Source of the DNA: an uncultured Oscillospiraceae bacterium
GTDB taxonomy: Bacteria > Bacillota > Clostridia > Oscillospirales > Oscillospiraceae
NCBI GenBank assembly: GCA_934654755.1
Contig: CAKUGQ010000010.1
Location: forward strand, 8,107-72,106
Direction of reading: 5' to 3'
DNA: 64,000 bases
Made by a program: the position numbers and the translations under genes. Shown piece by piece: positions 16,115 to 27,100 of the stretch. The notes beneath the pieces were generated by a model, which saw only the letters and a list, made by a program, of their open reading frames with translations, ran no database searches and was not told the DNA's origin. How positions within the stretch are numbered: position 1 is the first letter of the stretch; the number at the start of each line of letters is the position of its first letter.

Positions 16115-17815
16115 ATGGATTATCGTACAAACTATGAGTTCTGGCGCGAACATGCGCCGATGACCGAGCGTGAGCGCAGCGAGCTGAACCGCATCGCATC
16201 GGACGAGCAGTCGCTCAGAGGCGCCTTCGGTGCGGAGCTGCAATTCGGTACCGCAGGCATCCGCGGTATTATGGAGCAGGGCACGAACCGCATGAACGAG
16301 TTTACCGTCCGCCGCACGGCGCAGGGATTGGCTGCGTGGCTCTGTGAGAGCAAACTGCCGCAAAAATGCGCTATCGCTTACGATTCGCGGCACAATTCCC
16401 GCCGCTTTGCCGAGATCTGCGCGGAGGCACTGGCTGAGCGCCGTGTTCGCGTCTACCTGTATCATGAGCTGGCACCTACGCCGATGCTGTCGTTTGCCGT
16501 GCGCGAGCTGGGCTGCGGCTGCGGCATCGTCGTCTCCGCCAGCCACAATGCCGGCATCTATAACGGCATCAAGTGTTACGGCCCGGACGGCTGCCAGATG
16601 ACCGATGAGCCTGCGGCGCGTGTGTACGAGTCGATCTGCAGCATACCGTATTTTCTTGCGCCGAAATACTCGTTTGACGAGCTGCTGCGGCAGGGAAGTG
16701 TGGAGTATATCGCGCCGGAGCTTTGGGAGCGTTATTATCGCGCCGTACTTGCACAGCGCGTGACGGACCGGACAGCCGAAGGGCTGCACGTTGTCTATAC
16801 GCCTTTGTGCGGCACGGGAAACAAGCCTGTGCGTGAGGCGCTGCGGCGCATTGGTGCACAGGTGGAGGTCGTTTCCGTGCAGGAGAAGCCGGACGGTGAT
16901 TTCAAGACCTGCGAGTATCCAAACCCGGAGACGGACGCGGCGCTGGACGAGAGCTACAAGCTGGCACGTGTCAGCCATCCCGGTCTCATTCTCGGCACAG
17001 ACCCGGATTGCGACCGTGCCGCCGTTGCGGTTGAGAAGGACGGAGGATTTATAAAGCTGACCGGCAATGAGCTGGGCTGCCTGTTGCTGGACTATATTCT
17101 CGGCACGCTTTGTACGGAAAACCGTCTGCCCGAAGGGGCGATCGCCATTCGCAGCATTGTTTCTACACCGCTTGCCGACCGAATCTGCGAAAAATACGGT
17201 GTGCGGATGGTGAAGGTTCTGACCGGCTTTAAGTATATCGGCGGAGAAATTCTGAAGCTGGAGCAGGCGGGACAGGAAAACCGTTTCCTGTTTGCCTTTG
17301 AAGAGAGCTGCGGCTATTTGAAGGGCAGCTATGCCCGCGACAAGGATGCGGTAATCGCCTCCGTTCTGACCGTTGATCTGGCTGCGAAGCTCAAACGTGA
17401 GGGAAAGAATCTGTTTGATCGGATGCAGGAGCTGTACCGTGAGTTCGGCTGGCATGAGACGAAGGTCGTGAGCGTCGAGCTTCAGGGACCGGACGCCATG
17501 CAGATTGCGGCGGATTTTATGACGCGCTTCCGCGCGGAGCTCCCGACCTCGCTCGGCGGCGTTGCCGTAACGTTTTGTACGGACTACCGGAGCCGGATGT
17601 CAAAGAATTTCCGCACGGGAGAAACGCAGCCCGTGATGCTTCCGCAGTCGAATGTTGTGGCGCTGGAGCTGGACGGAAAGGGGAGCGTGATCGTTCGACC
17701 CTCCGGAACGGAGCCGAAGATCAAATTCTACCTGACCGCCGTTTCGGAGGAAAAGGAAGATGCTCTGGCGCTGCTTACGCGGCTGGAGGATGATATGCGA
17801 GCTTTTTTGAAGTGA
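16115..17815 (+). CDS. Phospho-sugar mutase (phosphoglucomutase/phosphomannomutase)
   Basis: A 566-residue alpha-D-phosphohexomutase. The catalytic serine loop is VVSASHNAGIYNGIK (~136-150), the magnesium loop GTDPDCDRAA (~295-304), the sugar-binding loop FAFEESCGY (~393-401), and the phosphate-binding loop RPSGTEPKIKFY (~528-539). The size matches the PgcA-type enzyme of Firmicutes, which interconverts glucose 6- and 1-phosphate for wall and glycolipid precursors. Exact sugar preference cannot be read from sequence. AGGAGG precedes ATG 16115. Confidence 0.92.
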   Translation: MDYRTNYEFWREHAPMTERERSELNRIASDEQSLRGAFGAELQFGTAGIRGIMEQGTNRMNEFTVRRTAQGLAAWLCESKLPQKCAIAYDSRHNSRRFAEICAEALAERRVRVYLYHELAPTPMLSFAVRELGCGCGIVVSASHNAGIYNGIKCYGPDGCQMTDEPAARVYESICSIPYFLAPKYSFDELLRQGSVEYIAPELWERYYRAVLAQRVTDRTAEGLHVVYTPLCGTGNKPVREALRRIGAQVEVVSVQEKPDGDFKTCEYPNPETDAALDESYKLARVSHPGLILGTDPDCDRAAVAVEKDGGFIKLTGNELGCLLLDYILGTLCTENRLPEGAIAIRSIVSTPLADRICEKYGVRMVKVLTGFKYIGGEILKLEQAGQENRFLFAFEESCGYLKGSYARDKDAVIASVLTVDLAAKLKREGKNLFDRMQELYREFGWHETKVVSVELQGPDAMQIAADFMTRFRAELPTSLGGVAVTFCTDYRSRMSKNFRTGETQPVMLPQSNVVALELDGKGSVIVRPSGTEPKIKFYLTAVSEEKEDALALLTRLEDDMRAFLK

Positions 17816-17818
17816 CGC

Positions 17819-17847
17819 TTGACAAATCCGACATACTCTGCTATCAT
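17819..17847 (+). promoter_or_regulatory. Promoter of the valS T-box leader
   Basis: TTGACA (17819-17824), a 17-base spacer and TATCAT (17842-17847), immediately after the mutase stop. Confidence 0.8.
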
Positions 17848-17854
17848 GAACACA

Positions 17855-18088
17855 ATATTTCCAAACGCGATGAGGAAGAGGAGTACCTCGCAGACCGATG
17901 CAGAGAGGGGACGGTTGGTGCAAGTCCCTGCGGTGGGCGCGGGAAGGTCGCTTCGGAGCGACGGAGCCGAACGAAAGTAAGCCCCGGCGGGTTCTCCCGT
18001 TACAGAGATCGAGCGCCCCGCAGTGCGGGGAAATCAGGTGGTACCGCGGTATTTTGTCGCCCTGAGTCGAAAGACTCAGGGCGTTTTT
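17855..18088 (+). promoter_or_regulatory. T-box riboswitch controlling valS (specifier GUC)
   Basis: The leader has GATGAGGAAGAGGAGTACC at the base of stem I, a GGTTGGTGCAAGTCC apical part, a likely specifier GTC at 17947-17949, a stem III around 17978-18003, and the T-box AGGTGGTACCGCGGT at 18036-18050. A terminator stem, CGCCCTGAGTC/GACTCAGGGCG followed by TTTTT, ends at about 18088. Uncharged tRNA-Val would stabilise the antiterminator and allow valS expression. Confidence 0.92.
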
Positions 18089-18109
18089 CATCAGAAGAGG
18101 AGTGAATTT

Positions 18110-20746
18110 ATGCGAGAATTACCGAAAACCTATGATCCGAAGGATGTCGAAAGCCGGATCTACCGTTTCTGGGAGGAGGGCGGCTATTTCCACGCCGTGC
18201 CGGATACGGCGAAAAAGCCCTTTACCATCGTTATGCCGCCCCCCAATGTAACGGGGCAGCTGCATATCGGCCATGCGATGGACGATACGCTTCAGGATAC
18301 GCTTATCCGATTCAAGCGAATGCAGGGTTACAACGCGTTGTATCTGCCCGGCGTCGATCACGCCGGCATTGCCACGCAGATTAAGGTTGAGGAGGCGCTG
18401 CGCGGCGAGGGCCTGACGCGCTATGACCTCGGCCGTGAAAAGTTCCTGGAGCGCGTGTGGGACTGGAAGCACCGTTTCGGCAACCGTATCGTCGAGCAGC
18501 AGAAAAAGCTGGGTGTTTCCGCCGACTGGGAGCGTTCGCGTTTCACAATGGATGAGGGCTGTTCAAAGGCCGTGCGCGAGGTATTTGTCAACCTCTATGA
18601 ACAGGGGCTGATTTATAAGGGCAGCCGCATCATCAACTGGTGCCCGAACTGTGTGACCGCATTGTCGGATGCGGAGGTCGAGTATGTCGATAAGCCCGGC
18701 AGCCTGTGGCATATTCGTTATCCGCTGGAGGACGGCTCCGGTGAGGTCGTCGTCGCCACTACGCGCCCGGAGACTATGCTCGGCGATTCCGGCGTCTGTG
18801 TCAACCCGAATGACGAGCGCTATCGTGAGATTGTCGGTAAGAACGTGATTCTGCCGCTGCTGAATAAGCCCATTCCCGTGGTTGCGGACGATTATGCCGA
18901 GATGGAATTCGGCACCGGCTGCGTTAAGATGACTCCGGCGCACGATCCGAATGACTTTGAGGTCGGCCTGCGTCACAATCTGGAAGTGATCCGTGTGCTT
19001 GACGACAATGGCAAGGTCAACGAGTTGGGTGGAAAATATCAGGGACTGGACCGTTATGAGGCGAGAAAGCAGATCGTTGCCGATCTGGACGCGCAGGGCT
19101 ATCTGGTCAGAGTAGAGCCGTACAGCCATAGTGTCGGCACCTGCTACCGCTGCCATAAGGACGTTGAGCCCATCATCTCGGCGCAGTGGTTCGTGAAGAT
19201 GAAGCCGCTGGCGGAGCAGGCGCTGCGCGTTGTGCGCGAGGGTCGGACCCGCTTCGTACCCGACCGCTTCACGAAAATCTATACAAACTGGATGGAGAAC
19301 GTTCGTGACTGGTGCATTTCCCGTCAGCTCTGGTGGGGGCACCAGATACCGGCGTGGTACTGTGCCGATTGCGGGCATATGACTGTTTCGCGCGAGGATG
19401 CGATCCGCTGCGAGGCCTGCGGAAGCAGGAACATCACACGCGACGAGGATGTGCTGGATACTTGGTTCTCGTCTGCGCTCTGGCCGTTTGAGACGCTCGG
19501 CTGGCCGGATACGGACTCGGAGGATTACAGGTATTTCTATCCGACGGACGTGCTGGTCACGGGCTATGACATCATTTTCTTCTGGGTAGCGCGTATGATA
19601 TTCTCCGCCTGCAAGCAGACGAAGGTGCCTCCGTTCCACACGGTGCTGATTCACGGCCTGGTGCGTGACGACAAGGGCAGAAAAATGTCCAAGTCGCTCG
19701 GAAACGGAATCGATCCGCTGGAGATGATCGACCGTTACGGCGCCGACGCGCTGCGCATGAATATGATCACCGGCAACTCTCCCGGAAACGATATGCGCTT
19801 CTACGTTGAGCGCTGCGAGGCAATGCGTAACTTCGCAAACAAGCTCTGGAACGCCAGCCGCTATGTCATGATGAACCTTGGCGACGCGCCCTGTGTGCTG
19901 CCCGATGCGGCGGAGCTGGAGACGGCGGACAAATGGATTTTGTCGAAGCTGAACCGCCTGATCGGCGAAGTGACGGAGAATCTGGATAAGTACGAACTGG
20001 GTGTCGCGGTACAGAAGATCTATGACTTTATCTGGGACAGTTACTGTGATTGGTATATCGAACTGACCAAGGCTCGGCTTTACGGCGAGGATGCCGCCAG
20101 CAAGCGCAGTGCGCAGCGCGTGCTGGTCTGGGTGCTTGACCGCATTCTGCGCCTGATGCATCCGTTTATGCCGTTCATCACCGAAGAAATCTGGCAGGCA
20201 ATTCCGCATGAGGGTGCAGCGCTGATTTGTGCCGAGTGGCCGAAAACGGATGCCGCGCTGGACTTCCCGACGGAGGAGACAGCGATGGAAAGCATCATGA
20301 ACGCCATTCGTGCCGTGCGCAATCGCCGTGCGGAGATGAATGTGCCGCCGTCGAAAAAGACAACGCTCTACATCGTTGCGCAGCAGCCGGAGATTTTCCG
20401 CACAGGCGTCGGCTTTATTACCCGTCTGGCCTATGCCGACGAGGTGATCGTCTCCGGAAGCGAACCGGAGGGACATGAGTCGATGGCGCGTTGCGTGACG
20501 CATGACGCGGCGTTGTATATGCCCATGAACCAGCTTGTAGATGTGGCCGCGGAACTTGCGCGCCTTGCAAGGGAGCGCGAGAAGACGGAGCGAGGACTGG
20601 CGGGTATTCGCGCCAAGCTTGCAAATCCCGGATTTGCAGCGAAAGCGCCGGAAGCGGTCGTTGCGGCCGAACGCGAGAAGGCGGGCAAATACGAAGCGCT
20701 GCTTCGTCAGCTTGCCGAAAGCGAGGAACGGCTGAAGAAGCTGTAA
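18110..20746 (+). CDS. valS: Valyl-tRNA synthetase
   Basis: An 878-residue class I synthetase. The HIGH-type motif is PPPNVTGQLHIGHA (~44-57) and the KMSKS motif is GRKMSKSLGNG (~523-533). The editing domain has TTRPETMLGDSGV (~218-230), and the C-terminal coiled coil typical of ValRS begins near 810. A zinc-finger-like CADCGHM...CEACGS block is visible in the catalytic part. ATG 18110 follows AGAGGAG; the longer frame from 18023 runs into the T-box and is rejected. Confidence 0.97.
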   Translation: MRELPKTYDPKDVESRIYRFWEEGGYFHAVPDTAKKPFTIVMPPPNVTGQLHIGHAMDDTLQDTLIRFKRMQGYNALYLPGVDHAGIATQIKVEEALRGEGLTRYDLGREKFLERVWDWKHRFGNRIVEQQKKLGVSADWERSRFTMDEGCSKAVREVFVNLYEQGLIYKGSRIINWCPNCVTALSDAEVEYVDKPGSLWHIRYPLEDGSGEVVVATTRPETMLGDSGVCVNPNDERYREIVGKNVILPLLNKPIPVVADDYAEMEFGTGCVKMTPAHDPNDFEVGLRHNLEVIRVLDDNGKVNELGGKYQGLDRYEARKQIVADLDAQGYLVRVEPYSHSVGTCYRCHKDVEPIISAQWFVKMKPLAEQALRVVREGRTRFVPDRFTKIYTNWMENVRDWCISRQLWWGHQIPAWYCADCGHMTVSREDAIRCEACGSRNITRDEDVLDTWFSSALWPFETLGWPDTDSEDYRYFYPTDVLVTGYDIIFFWVARMIFSACKQTKVPPFHTVLIHGLVRDDKGRKMSKSLGNGIDPLEMIDRYGADALRMNMITGNSPGNDMRFYVERCEAMRNFANKLWNASRYVMMNLGDAPCVLPDAAELETADKWILSKLNRLIGEVTENLDKYELGVAVQKIYDFIWDSYCDWYIELTKARLYGEDAASKRSAQRVLVWVLDRILRLMHPFMPFITEEIWQAIPHEGAALICAEWPKTDAALDFPTEETAMESIMNAIRAVRNRRAEMNVPPSKKTTLYIVAQQPEIFRTGVGFITRLAYADEVIVSGSEPEGHESMARCVTHDAALYMPMNQLVDVAAELARLAREREKTERGLAGIRAKLANPGFAAKAPEAVVAAEREKAGKYEALLRQLAESEERLKKL

Positions 20747-20757
20747 TGTTGAGACTT

Positions 20758-20789
20758 CAGGGGCTCTGCGGAGGCAGAGCCCCTGTTTT
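20758..20789 (+). terminator. Terminator after valS
   Basis: CAGGGGCTCTGC and GCAGAGCCCCTG around GGAG, followed by TTTT. Confidence 0.9.
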
Positions 20790-20791
20790 CA

Positions 20792-20821
20792 TTGACAAGC
20801 GGACCGCTTGTGGGGTATAAT
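20792..20821 (+). promoter_or_regulatory. Promoter of addB-addA
   Basis: TTGACA (20792-20797), an 18-base spacer and TATAAT (20816-20821). Transcription would start near 20828, which rules out the 5'-most in-frame codon at 20808 as the addB start. Confidence 0.8.
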
Positions 20822-20879
20822 CGGTATCATAAAACGTTCCGCCGGGAGTGGGATGAAACTGAGCCTTGGGGTGAAGAAA

Positions 20880-23800
20880 ATGCTGGAGCTGTGGCTTTCG
20901 ACTGACCGAAAAGAGAATACCGCAGCGCTTTTAAAACGGGTTTGTATGCCGCCGTTTGACAGAAAGCGCTATTTGATCGTCCCGGAGCAGTTTTCTCATG
21001 CACTTGAGCGCAAACTGTGTGCGGTGGGCGGAGATACGATCAGCCGCCATGCCGAGGTACTGGGCTTTTCCCGCCTTGCGGAGCGTGTGTTTGCGCTGGA
21101 GGGCGGTGTCGCCGATACACAGACGGACGCCGCCGGCAAGCTGCTGCTTATGTCGCTTGCCGTTGACCAGGTGCTCCCGGAATTAAAGGTGTTTGCCGCT
21201 GCTGCGGGTAAGCCGGAATTTCTGCTGCTGATGCTGCAAACGATCGAGGAGTTTCGCAGCTTTTGTGTTACGCCTGCTGATCTTCGCGCAGCGGCGGCAC
21301 GGCTCGAGGGCGTTTCGGCGCTGAAGGCCGAGGAGTTTGCGCTTTTGATGGAAAGCCATGCCGCTGCGTGCAGGCAGGCGGGACAAAACCCGGAAACCCG
21401 CCTCAACCGACTGCTTGAGACGCTGGAGCACAGTGATTTCGCCGCCGGAGCGGAGTTTTTTTTCGACGGGTTTCTTGACTTTAACGGCGTGCAGCGCGAG
21501 ATCATTGCACAGCTTCTTGCGGCGGATGCACCGGTGCACGTTGCACTGTGCTGCGGTGCGCTTGACGGCCATGAACAGCAGTTCGCCGCTGCGCGCGATA
21601 CGGCGGGAGAACTGCTGTCTCTTGCTGCACGATTGGGGGTACCCGTGCGGCAGGACGCGCTTCCTTCGCGGCAGAACCGGACGCTGCTGGCGATGCGTCG
21701 GAGCCTGTTTGTCGGCGGACAGGCCGGTCAGAGCGGAGACTTTCTGCGCTGCGTGACTGCTGCCGACGCCGAGAGTGAGTGCCGTGCGGCGGCAGGCGAG
21801 ATTCTGCGACTGGCGGAAGGCGGCGTGCGCTGGCGCGATATCACTGTCGCCTGTGCAGATTGGGCAGAGTATGAACCGATCCTGCGCTCCGTTCTGCGCC
21901 GTGCAGGAATACCGGCATATTTTGCGGGTACGGAAGATCTGCTGCATCAGAGCGCGGTCAACTGCCTGATGTGTGCGCTCCGCGCCGCAACAGGCGGTAT
22001 GGAGCAGGAGGAAGTGCTGGAATACATAAAGTCTGGCTTTGCACCCATCACGGATGACGAGACGGATCTTCTGGAGAATTACATCCTTCTCTGGAACCTG
22101 AGCGGGGTACGGTTGGAACGACCCTGGGACACCAACCCGCGCGGCTTGCGAGCCGAGGCGGACGAGCAGAGCGCGGCGCGGCTTGCGGAACTGAATTGTC
22201 TGCGCGAAAGGGCAATCATGCCGCTTGCGGAGCTGCGCAGAGGCCTGATTCAGGCGAAAAATGTCGGCGAGATGACAAGGTCATTTTATGCTTTCGTGGA
22301 AAAAACGGGATGGGAGGAGCTTGTCTGCGCGGAGGCGCAGCGGCTGGAGCAGGACGGACAGCTTCAGCGTGCGCAGGTATTTGCGCAGCTACCGACGCTT
22401 TTATGCGGACTTCTGGAGCAAATGTACGGCACCGTGGGGGCCTCCGTCCGTGCTCCCGAGGACTTTTTCATGCTCCTGCGCGCCGCACTGGGACAGTATC
22501 GGGCGGGAACGATCCCTGCGTCGCTCGACTGTGTGGCGGTGGGTGCTTTGGCATCCATGCGCCGTTCCGACACGCCGTATCTGCTGCTGCTCGGTGCGAA
22601 CGAAGGCGCATTTCCCGCTGCCGCCCGGACGGTATCCCTGTTGACGGATGCGGAGCGCAGAATGCTGCTTGACTGCGGCATCGGATTGATGCCTGCAGCG
22701 CTCGGGAGATTGGATCGTGAGCTGGCTGTGATCGACGGCGTGCTCTCCGTGCCCGAGGACGGACTGTATTGCAGCGCGGTTTGCGGCGGCGAATCCTATT
22801 TTTTCCGGCGCATGGCATCGTTCCTGCCGCATGGGGCACAGCCTGCCGATGAGACGGCACTGACGCTGCGCAGCCGACATGCATATCTCTCCGAGCTGAC
22901 GGAAAAGCATGCACTGCCGCCCGCGGAGCTGCAGGAGCGGGCCGAACGGATTCGGCAGCGCTGTTCCTATTGCTACGGCGCTCTGAAACCGGAGACGGTC
23001 CGCGCACTTTACGGGGACACACTGCGTCTTTCCTCCACTCGCATCGACCGCCTTGCCTCGTGTTCGCTTGCGTACTTTCTTCAGTTCGGTCTGCGTGCCG
23101 CGCGCCGGGAAACTGCCGCGCTGGATGCCCCGCTTTACGGTGAGCTTGTTCATTATGTCCTGGAGCACACCGTGCGGCAGACGATGGAGGAAGGCGGCTT
23201 TGCGGCGGTCGCACCGGCACGGGTTTGTGAGCTTTCCGAGGAGGCGATGCAGCGCTACGCACGGGAGAGACTTGCGCCGATTCTGCGTGACGAACGAGAG
23301 GCGTTTCTCTTTTACCGCAGCTTCGGCGAGGTGCGGCAGGTGGTGCAGGAGCTTTACGAGGAACTGTGTTCCGGGAGCTTTGAACCGCATTGGATGGAAC
23401 TGCATTTTGCTGCAGGAGAGGCGCTTCCGGCTGTGGAGATCCGCGGGCAGAGCGTGCGGGCCTATCTGGAGGGCTATGTGGATCGTGTGGATCTCTGGCG
23501 CGACGGTGAACGGTTGTACGTGCGCGTGGTGGATTACAAAACCGGAAAGAAGAATTTTGATTATGCCGGGATTCTGCACGGGCTCGGACTGCAAATGCTT
23601 TTGTACCTGTTTGCGCTTGTGCGCAGCGGTGCGCGCCTGACAGGGGCGCGGCTGCTTCCGGCGGGGGTGGAATACTTTCCCGCCCGCGTTGAGCCGATCC
23701 GTTTGGACAACCGTACAGACGATGCGCTTCTTGCGGAGAAACGCGAAAAAAACCGCACGCGTGAGGGATTAGTGCTGAAGGACGGGCGCGTTTTGCAGGC

Positions 23801-24116
23801 GATGGAGCACTGCGAGGGGATTCCGCGTTACCTGCCCTATACCGTAGACAGGGAGGGCAATCTGAAGGGCGATCTTGCGGATACGGCGCAGCTCAAGCTG
23901 CTGGAGCGCCATGTTTTCTCGACGGTTGCGCGTCTGGCCGACCGCCTGTACGAAGGCTGCACGGATCGCGACCCGTATTTTCTCGACCGGACGCACAATG
24001 CCTGTGCCTTCTGTGATTTTGCGCCGCTGTGCGGCGAGGTGCAGTCGGGGCGCTATCTGCGAAAAACAGAAGGCGGAGAATTCTGGGACGAATTGAGAGG
24101 GCGATATGATGGCTGA
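20880..24116 (+). CDS. addB: ATP-dependent nuclease subunit B (AddB)
   Basis: A protein of about 1078 residues that partners AddA in double-strand-break end processing. The C-terminal nuclease has VDYKTGKK and LHGLGLQMLLYLF. Iron-sulfur cysteines are visible as SC (in RLASCSL) and as CAFCDFAPLC near the end. The N-terminal strand LELWLS is followed by TDRKENTAALLKRV where AddB normally has a Walker A GRAGSGKT, so the P-loop is lost. ATG 20880 is preferred because the fold begins there; ATG 20853 is a real alternative. It overlaps addA by 11 bases. Confidence 0.88.
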   Translation: MLELWLSTDRKENTAALLKRVCMPPFDRKRYLIVPEQFSHALERKLCAVGGDTISRHAEVLGFSRLAERVFALEGGVADTQTDAAGKLLLMSLAVDQVLPELKVFAAAAGKPEFLLLMLQTIEEFRSFCVTPADLRAAAARLEGVSALKAEEFALLMESHAAACRQAGQNPETRLNRLLETLEHSDFAAGAEFFFDGFLDFNGVQREIIAQLLAADAPVHVALCCGALDGHEQQFAAARDTAGELLSLAARLGVPVRQDALPSRQNRTLLAMRRSLFVGGQAGQSGDFLRCVTAADAESECRAAAGEILRLAEGGVRWRDITVACADWAEYEPILRSVLRRAGIPAYFAGTEDLLHQSAVNCLMCALRAATGGMEQEEVLEYIKSGFAPITDDETDLLENYILLWNLSGVRLERPWDTNPRGLRAEADEQSAARLAELNCLRERAIMPLAELRRGLIQAKNVGEMTRSFYAFVEKTGWEELVCAEAQRLEQDGQLQRAQVFAQLPTLLCGLLEQMYGTVGASVRAPEDFFMLLRAALGQYRAGTIPASLDCVAVGALASMRRSDTPYLLLLGANEGAFPAAARTVSLLTDAERRMLLDCGIGLMPAALGRLDRELAVIDGVLSVPEDGLYCSAVCGGESYFFRRMASFLPHGAQPADETALTLRSRHAYLSELTEKHALPPAELQERAERIRQRCSYCYGALKPETVRALYGDTLRLSSTRIDRLASCSLAYFLQFGLRAARRETAALDAPLYGELVHYVLEHTVRQTMEEGGFAAVAPARVCELSEEAMQRYARERLAPILRDEREAFLFYRSFGEVRQVVQELYEELCSGSFEPHWMELHFAAGEALPAVEIRGQSVRAYLEGYVDRVDLWRDGERLYVRVVDYKTGKKNFDYAGILHGLGLQMLLYLFALVRSGARLTGARLLPAGVEYFPARVEPIRLDNRTDDALLAEKREKNRTREGLVLKDGRVLQAMEHCEGIPRYLPYTVDREGNLKGDLADTAQLKLLERHVFSTVARLADRLYEGCTDRDPYFLDRTHNACAFCDFAPLCGEVQSGRYLRKTEGGEFWDELRGRYDG

Positions 24117-27100
24117 AATACGACTGACCGAGAACCAACGAGCCGTCGTGGAGGATCGCGGCGGGACGCTGCTTGTCTCCGCCGCTGCGGGTTCCGGAAA
24201 GACAAAGGTGCTGATTGACCGGGTGCTTGCGCGTGTCAGCGACGAGCGCTGCAATGTGGACGATTTTCTGATGATTACCTTCACGCAGGCGGCGGCCTCC
24301 GAACTGCGCGGCAAGCTGCTGACGGAGCTGAGCCGTCGCCTGACGGAGCAGCCGGAGAACCGGCATTTGCAGCATCAGCTCAGCCGCGTCTATCTGGCAC
24401 AGATTTCAACCGTCCACGCTTTCTGCGGCGCGATTCTGCGCGAATATGTTCACCGGACGTCCCTTCCGGCAGATTTCCGCGTCAGCGATGAGCAGGAAAA
24501 CGCCGCGCTGCGCGACAAGGCCATGCAGCGCCTGCTTGCGGAGCTTTATGCGCATGTGCGGGAGAACGCGGATTACGCGGCGGCACTGGAAATGCTTGGC
24601 GCCGGGCGCGACGAAAGACGGCTGCGCGAGCTGATCTATGCACTGCTGTCCTCCGTACAGGCTTACCCGGATCCGAACGCAAGAATCGAAGCCTTTGAGC
24701 GGATGGTCGACGTCTCCGACTGCAGCGACGCGGGACAGACCGTATGGGGGGCTTACCTGTTGGAGGAGGCGCGGGTACGGCTGCGCGACTGCATGGAAAT
24801 GCTGCGTTCGGCGCAGAGCAGGGCGCAGGAAAACGAATCGGTCGTAAAATACGCGCCGACGTTTGCCTCCGATGCCGAGATGCTCGATGCCCTGTTACAG
24901 GCGCAGAGCTGGGATGACTTCCGCTCGGTCGACACACGCTTCGACCGCCTGCCGACGATCCGCGGCTGCGCGGACCCGGATACGCAGGAGCAGCTCAAGG
25001 CGGTACGAAAGCGTGTCAAGGATGAGGTCGAACGGATCCGGAGGGATTTTTCCGTTGCCTCCTGCGAAGCGCTGGCCGACCTTGCTCTGTGTATGCCTGC
25101 GCTTCGCGGCCTGTTGCGGCTGACAAAACGCTTCGGCGAGATATACTGCGAGGAAAAGCGCCGTCGACATCTTCTGGACTACGACGATCTGGAGCATGAG
25201 GCGTACCGTCTGCTTTGCAGAGACGGTCGCCCTACGGCGGCTGCGCGGGAGCTTTCCTCGCGTTACGTTGAGATTATGGTCGATGAGTATCAGGATACGA
25301 ATGCCGTGCAGGACGCCGTTTTTTCCGCGTTGGGAGAAACGGAGGGAAAACTCTTTTTTGTCGGGGACGTAAAACAGTCAATCTATCGTTTCCGGCTTGC
25401 CGATCCGAGCATTTTCCTGTCGAAATATTTGCATTTTGCCGACCGCGGCGAGGCGAGGGACGGTGCGCCGCGGCGTATCCTGCTTTCGGACAATTTCCGT
25501 TCCGATCCGCAGATCCTTGCGGCGACGAACGACGTGTTCTCCCTTTTAATGACGCCGCGTATCGGCGGCTTGTACTACACCGATGCCGAGGCGTTGTGCC
25601 CGGGACTTCGCCACCCGGAGCCGGAGATGCCCGCCGTGGAGCTTCATGTGGTTGACGCCGTATCGGATGACGAACAGGATGCGCCGAACGGCCGCACCGA
25701 AACGGAGGCGGCGTGGCTGGCGGAGCGTATCCGGCGGATGCTTGACGGCGAATGCCTGACGGAAGGCGAACAGATACGTCCGATCCGACCGGAGGATATT
25801 GTGATCCTTCTGCGCTCCCTGCGCGGTAAGGCGCCTGTTTATACGTCGGCGCTGCGCAGCAGGGGAATCCCATGTGTCTGCGGCAACGATGATCTGTTTT
25901 CGGCAGAGGAGATCCGGTTTCTGTGTGCTTTTTTTCAGATTCTGTCCAATCCCCATCAGGACGTGCCGCTGCTGACGGTGCTGTTTTCGCCGGTGGTCGG
26001 GATGCAGGCCGATACCCTCGCACGTATCCGCGCGGCGCAGCGGTCGGGGGATCTGTTTGACATTCTTTCCGCTTCGGAGGAGGCGGAGTGCTTTGCGTCG
26101 CTGCTGCGCAGGCTTCGCCGGGAGGCAAGACTTGTTCCCGTGCGCGAGCTGCTTGACGCACTGGACGATGAGACGGATTTTATGAATATCTACGGCGCAA
26201 TGGGGGCGCAAAAGCGCCGCAATATGGAGGAATTCTACGCGATTGCCGACGAATATGACCGCTCCGGGAGCCTCGGGCTGCCGGGCTTCCTCCGACGTCT
26301 GGAACAGCTCAGGCAGCGCGGGCGCAGCGCGGATGCGGGCAATGCATCCGGCGCAATCCGCATTATGAGCATCCACAAGTCTAAGGGACTGGAATTTCCG
26401 GTTGTCGTGCTGGCGGATCTGTGCAAGCCCTTCAATATGCTCGATTTGCGGCAGGACGTCCTGACGGATCCGGAACTGGGGATCGGCTGCTCCGCACTGG
26501 ATGCAGGACGCGGCGTGATCTTCTCGACCATAGCCAAAACCGCCATTGGCTCCCGATCCAGACGGGAAAGTCTTTCGGAGGAGATGCGGATCTTATATGT
26601 TGCCATGACGCGGGCCAAGCAAAAGCTGCTGCTTTCGTGCTGTGCAAAAGGACTGCCGTCGAGGCTGACGCGGCTCGCACAGGAGCTGACCGTCCCGCCC
26701 TCGGCGGCGTTGATTGAGCGCGCTTTATGTCCCGGCGACTGGATACTGATGACCGCGCTGCTGCGCAGCGAGGCGGGAGAGCTTTTCCGTCGAGCGGCAT
26801 ATCCGGCGCAGCGGCGCGCCTCGGAATACCCGTGGCGGATTGAATGGCACGACGCCGTGCAGACGCAGACCTCCGTTCGGCCGCAGGAAACGACCGAGGC
26901 TGCACCGGTGCTGCCGCAGCCGCAGTTTTTGCCGCCATACGCGCATAAGACGGCGACAAGGACGCCTGCCAAGCTCACCGCGACACAGCTCAAAGGCCGC
27001 GCCGCAGATGAGGAGGTTGCGGATTCCGTTCCGTCGGCGACGGTGACGATTCGCCGTCCGAAGCCGCGCTTTATGGCCGGCCTTCGTCCTCTGACTCCGG

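Noticed and set aside
15596..17455. A 619-codon minus-strand frame
   Set aside because: Antisense to the coiled-coil gene and the phosphosugar mutase, both of which have clear family motifs and ribosome sites.
18563..20503. A 646-codon minus-strand frame
   Set aside because: Shadow of valS.
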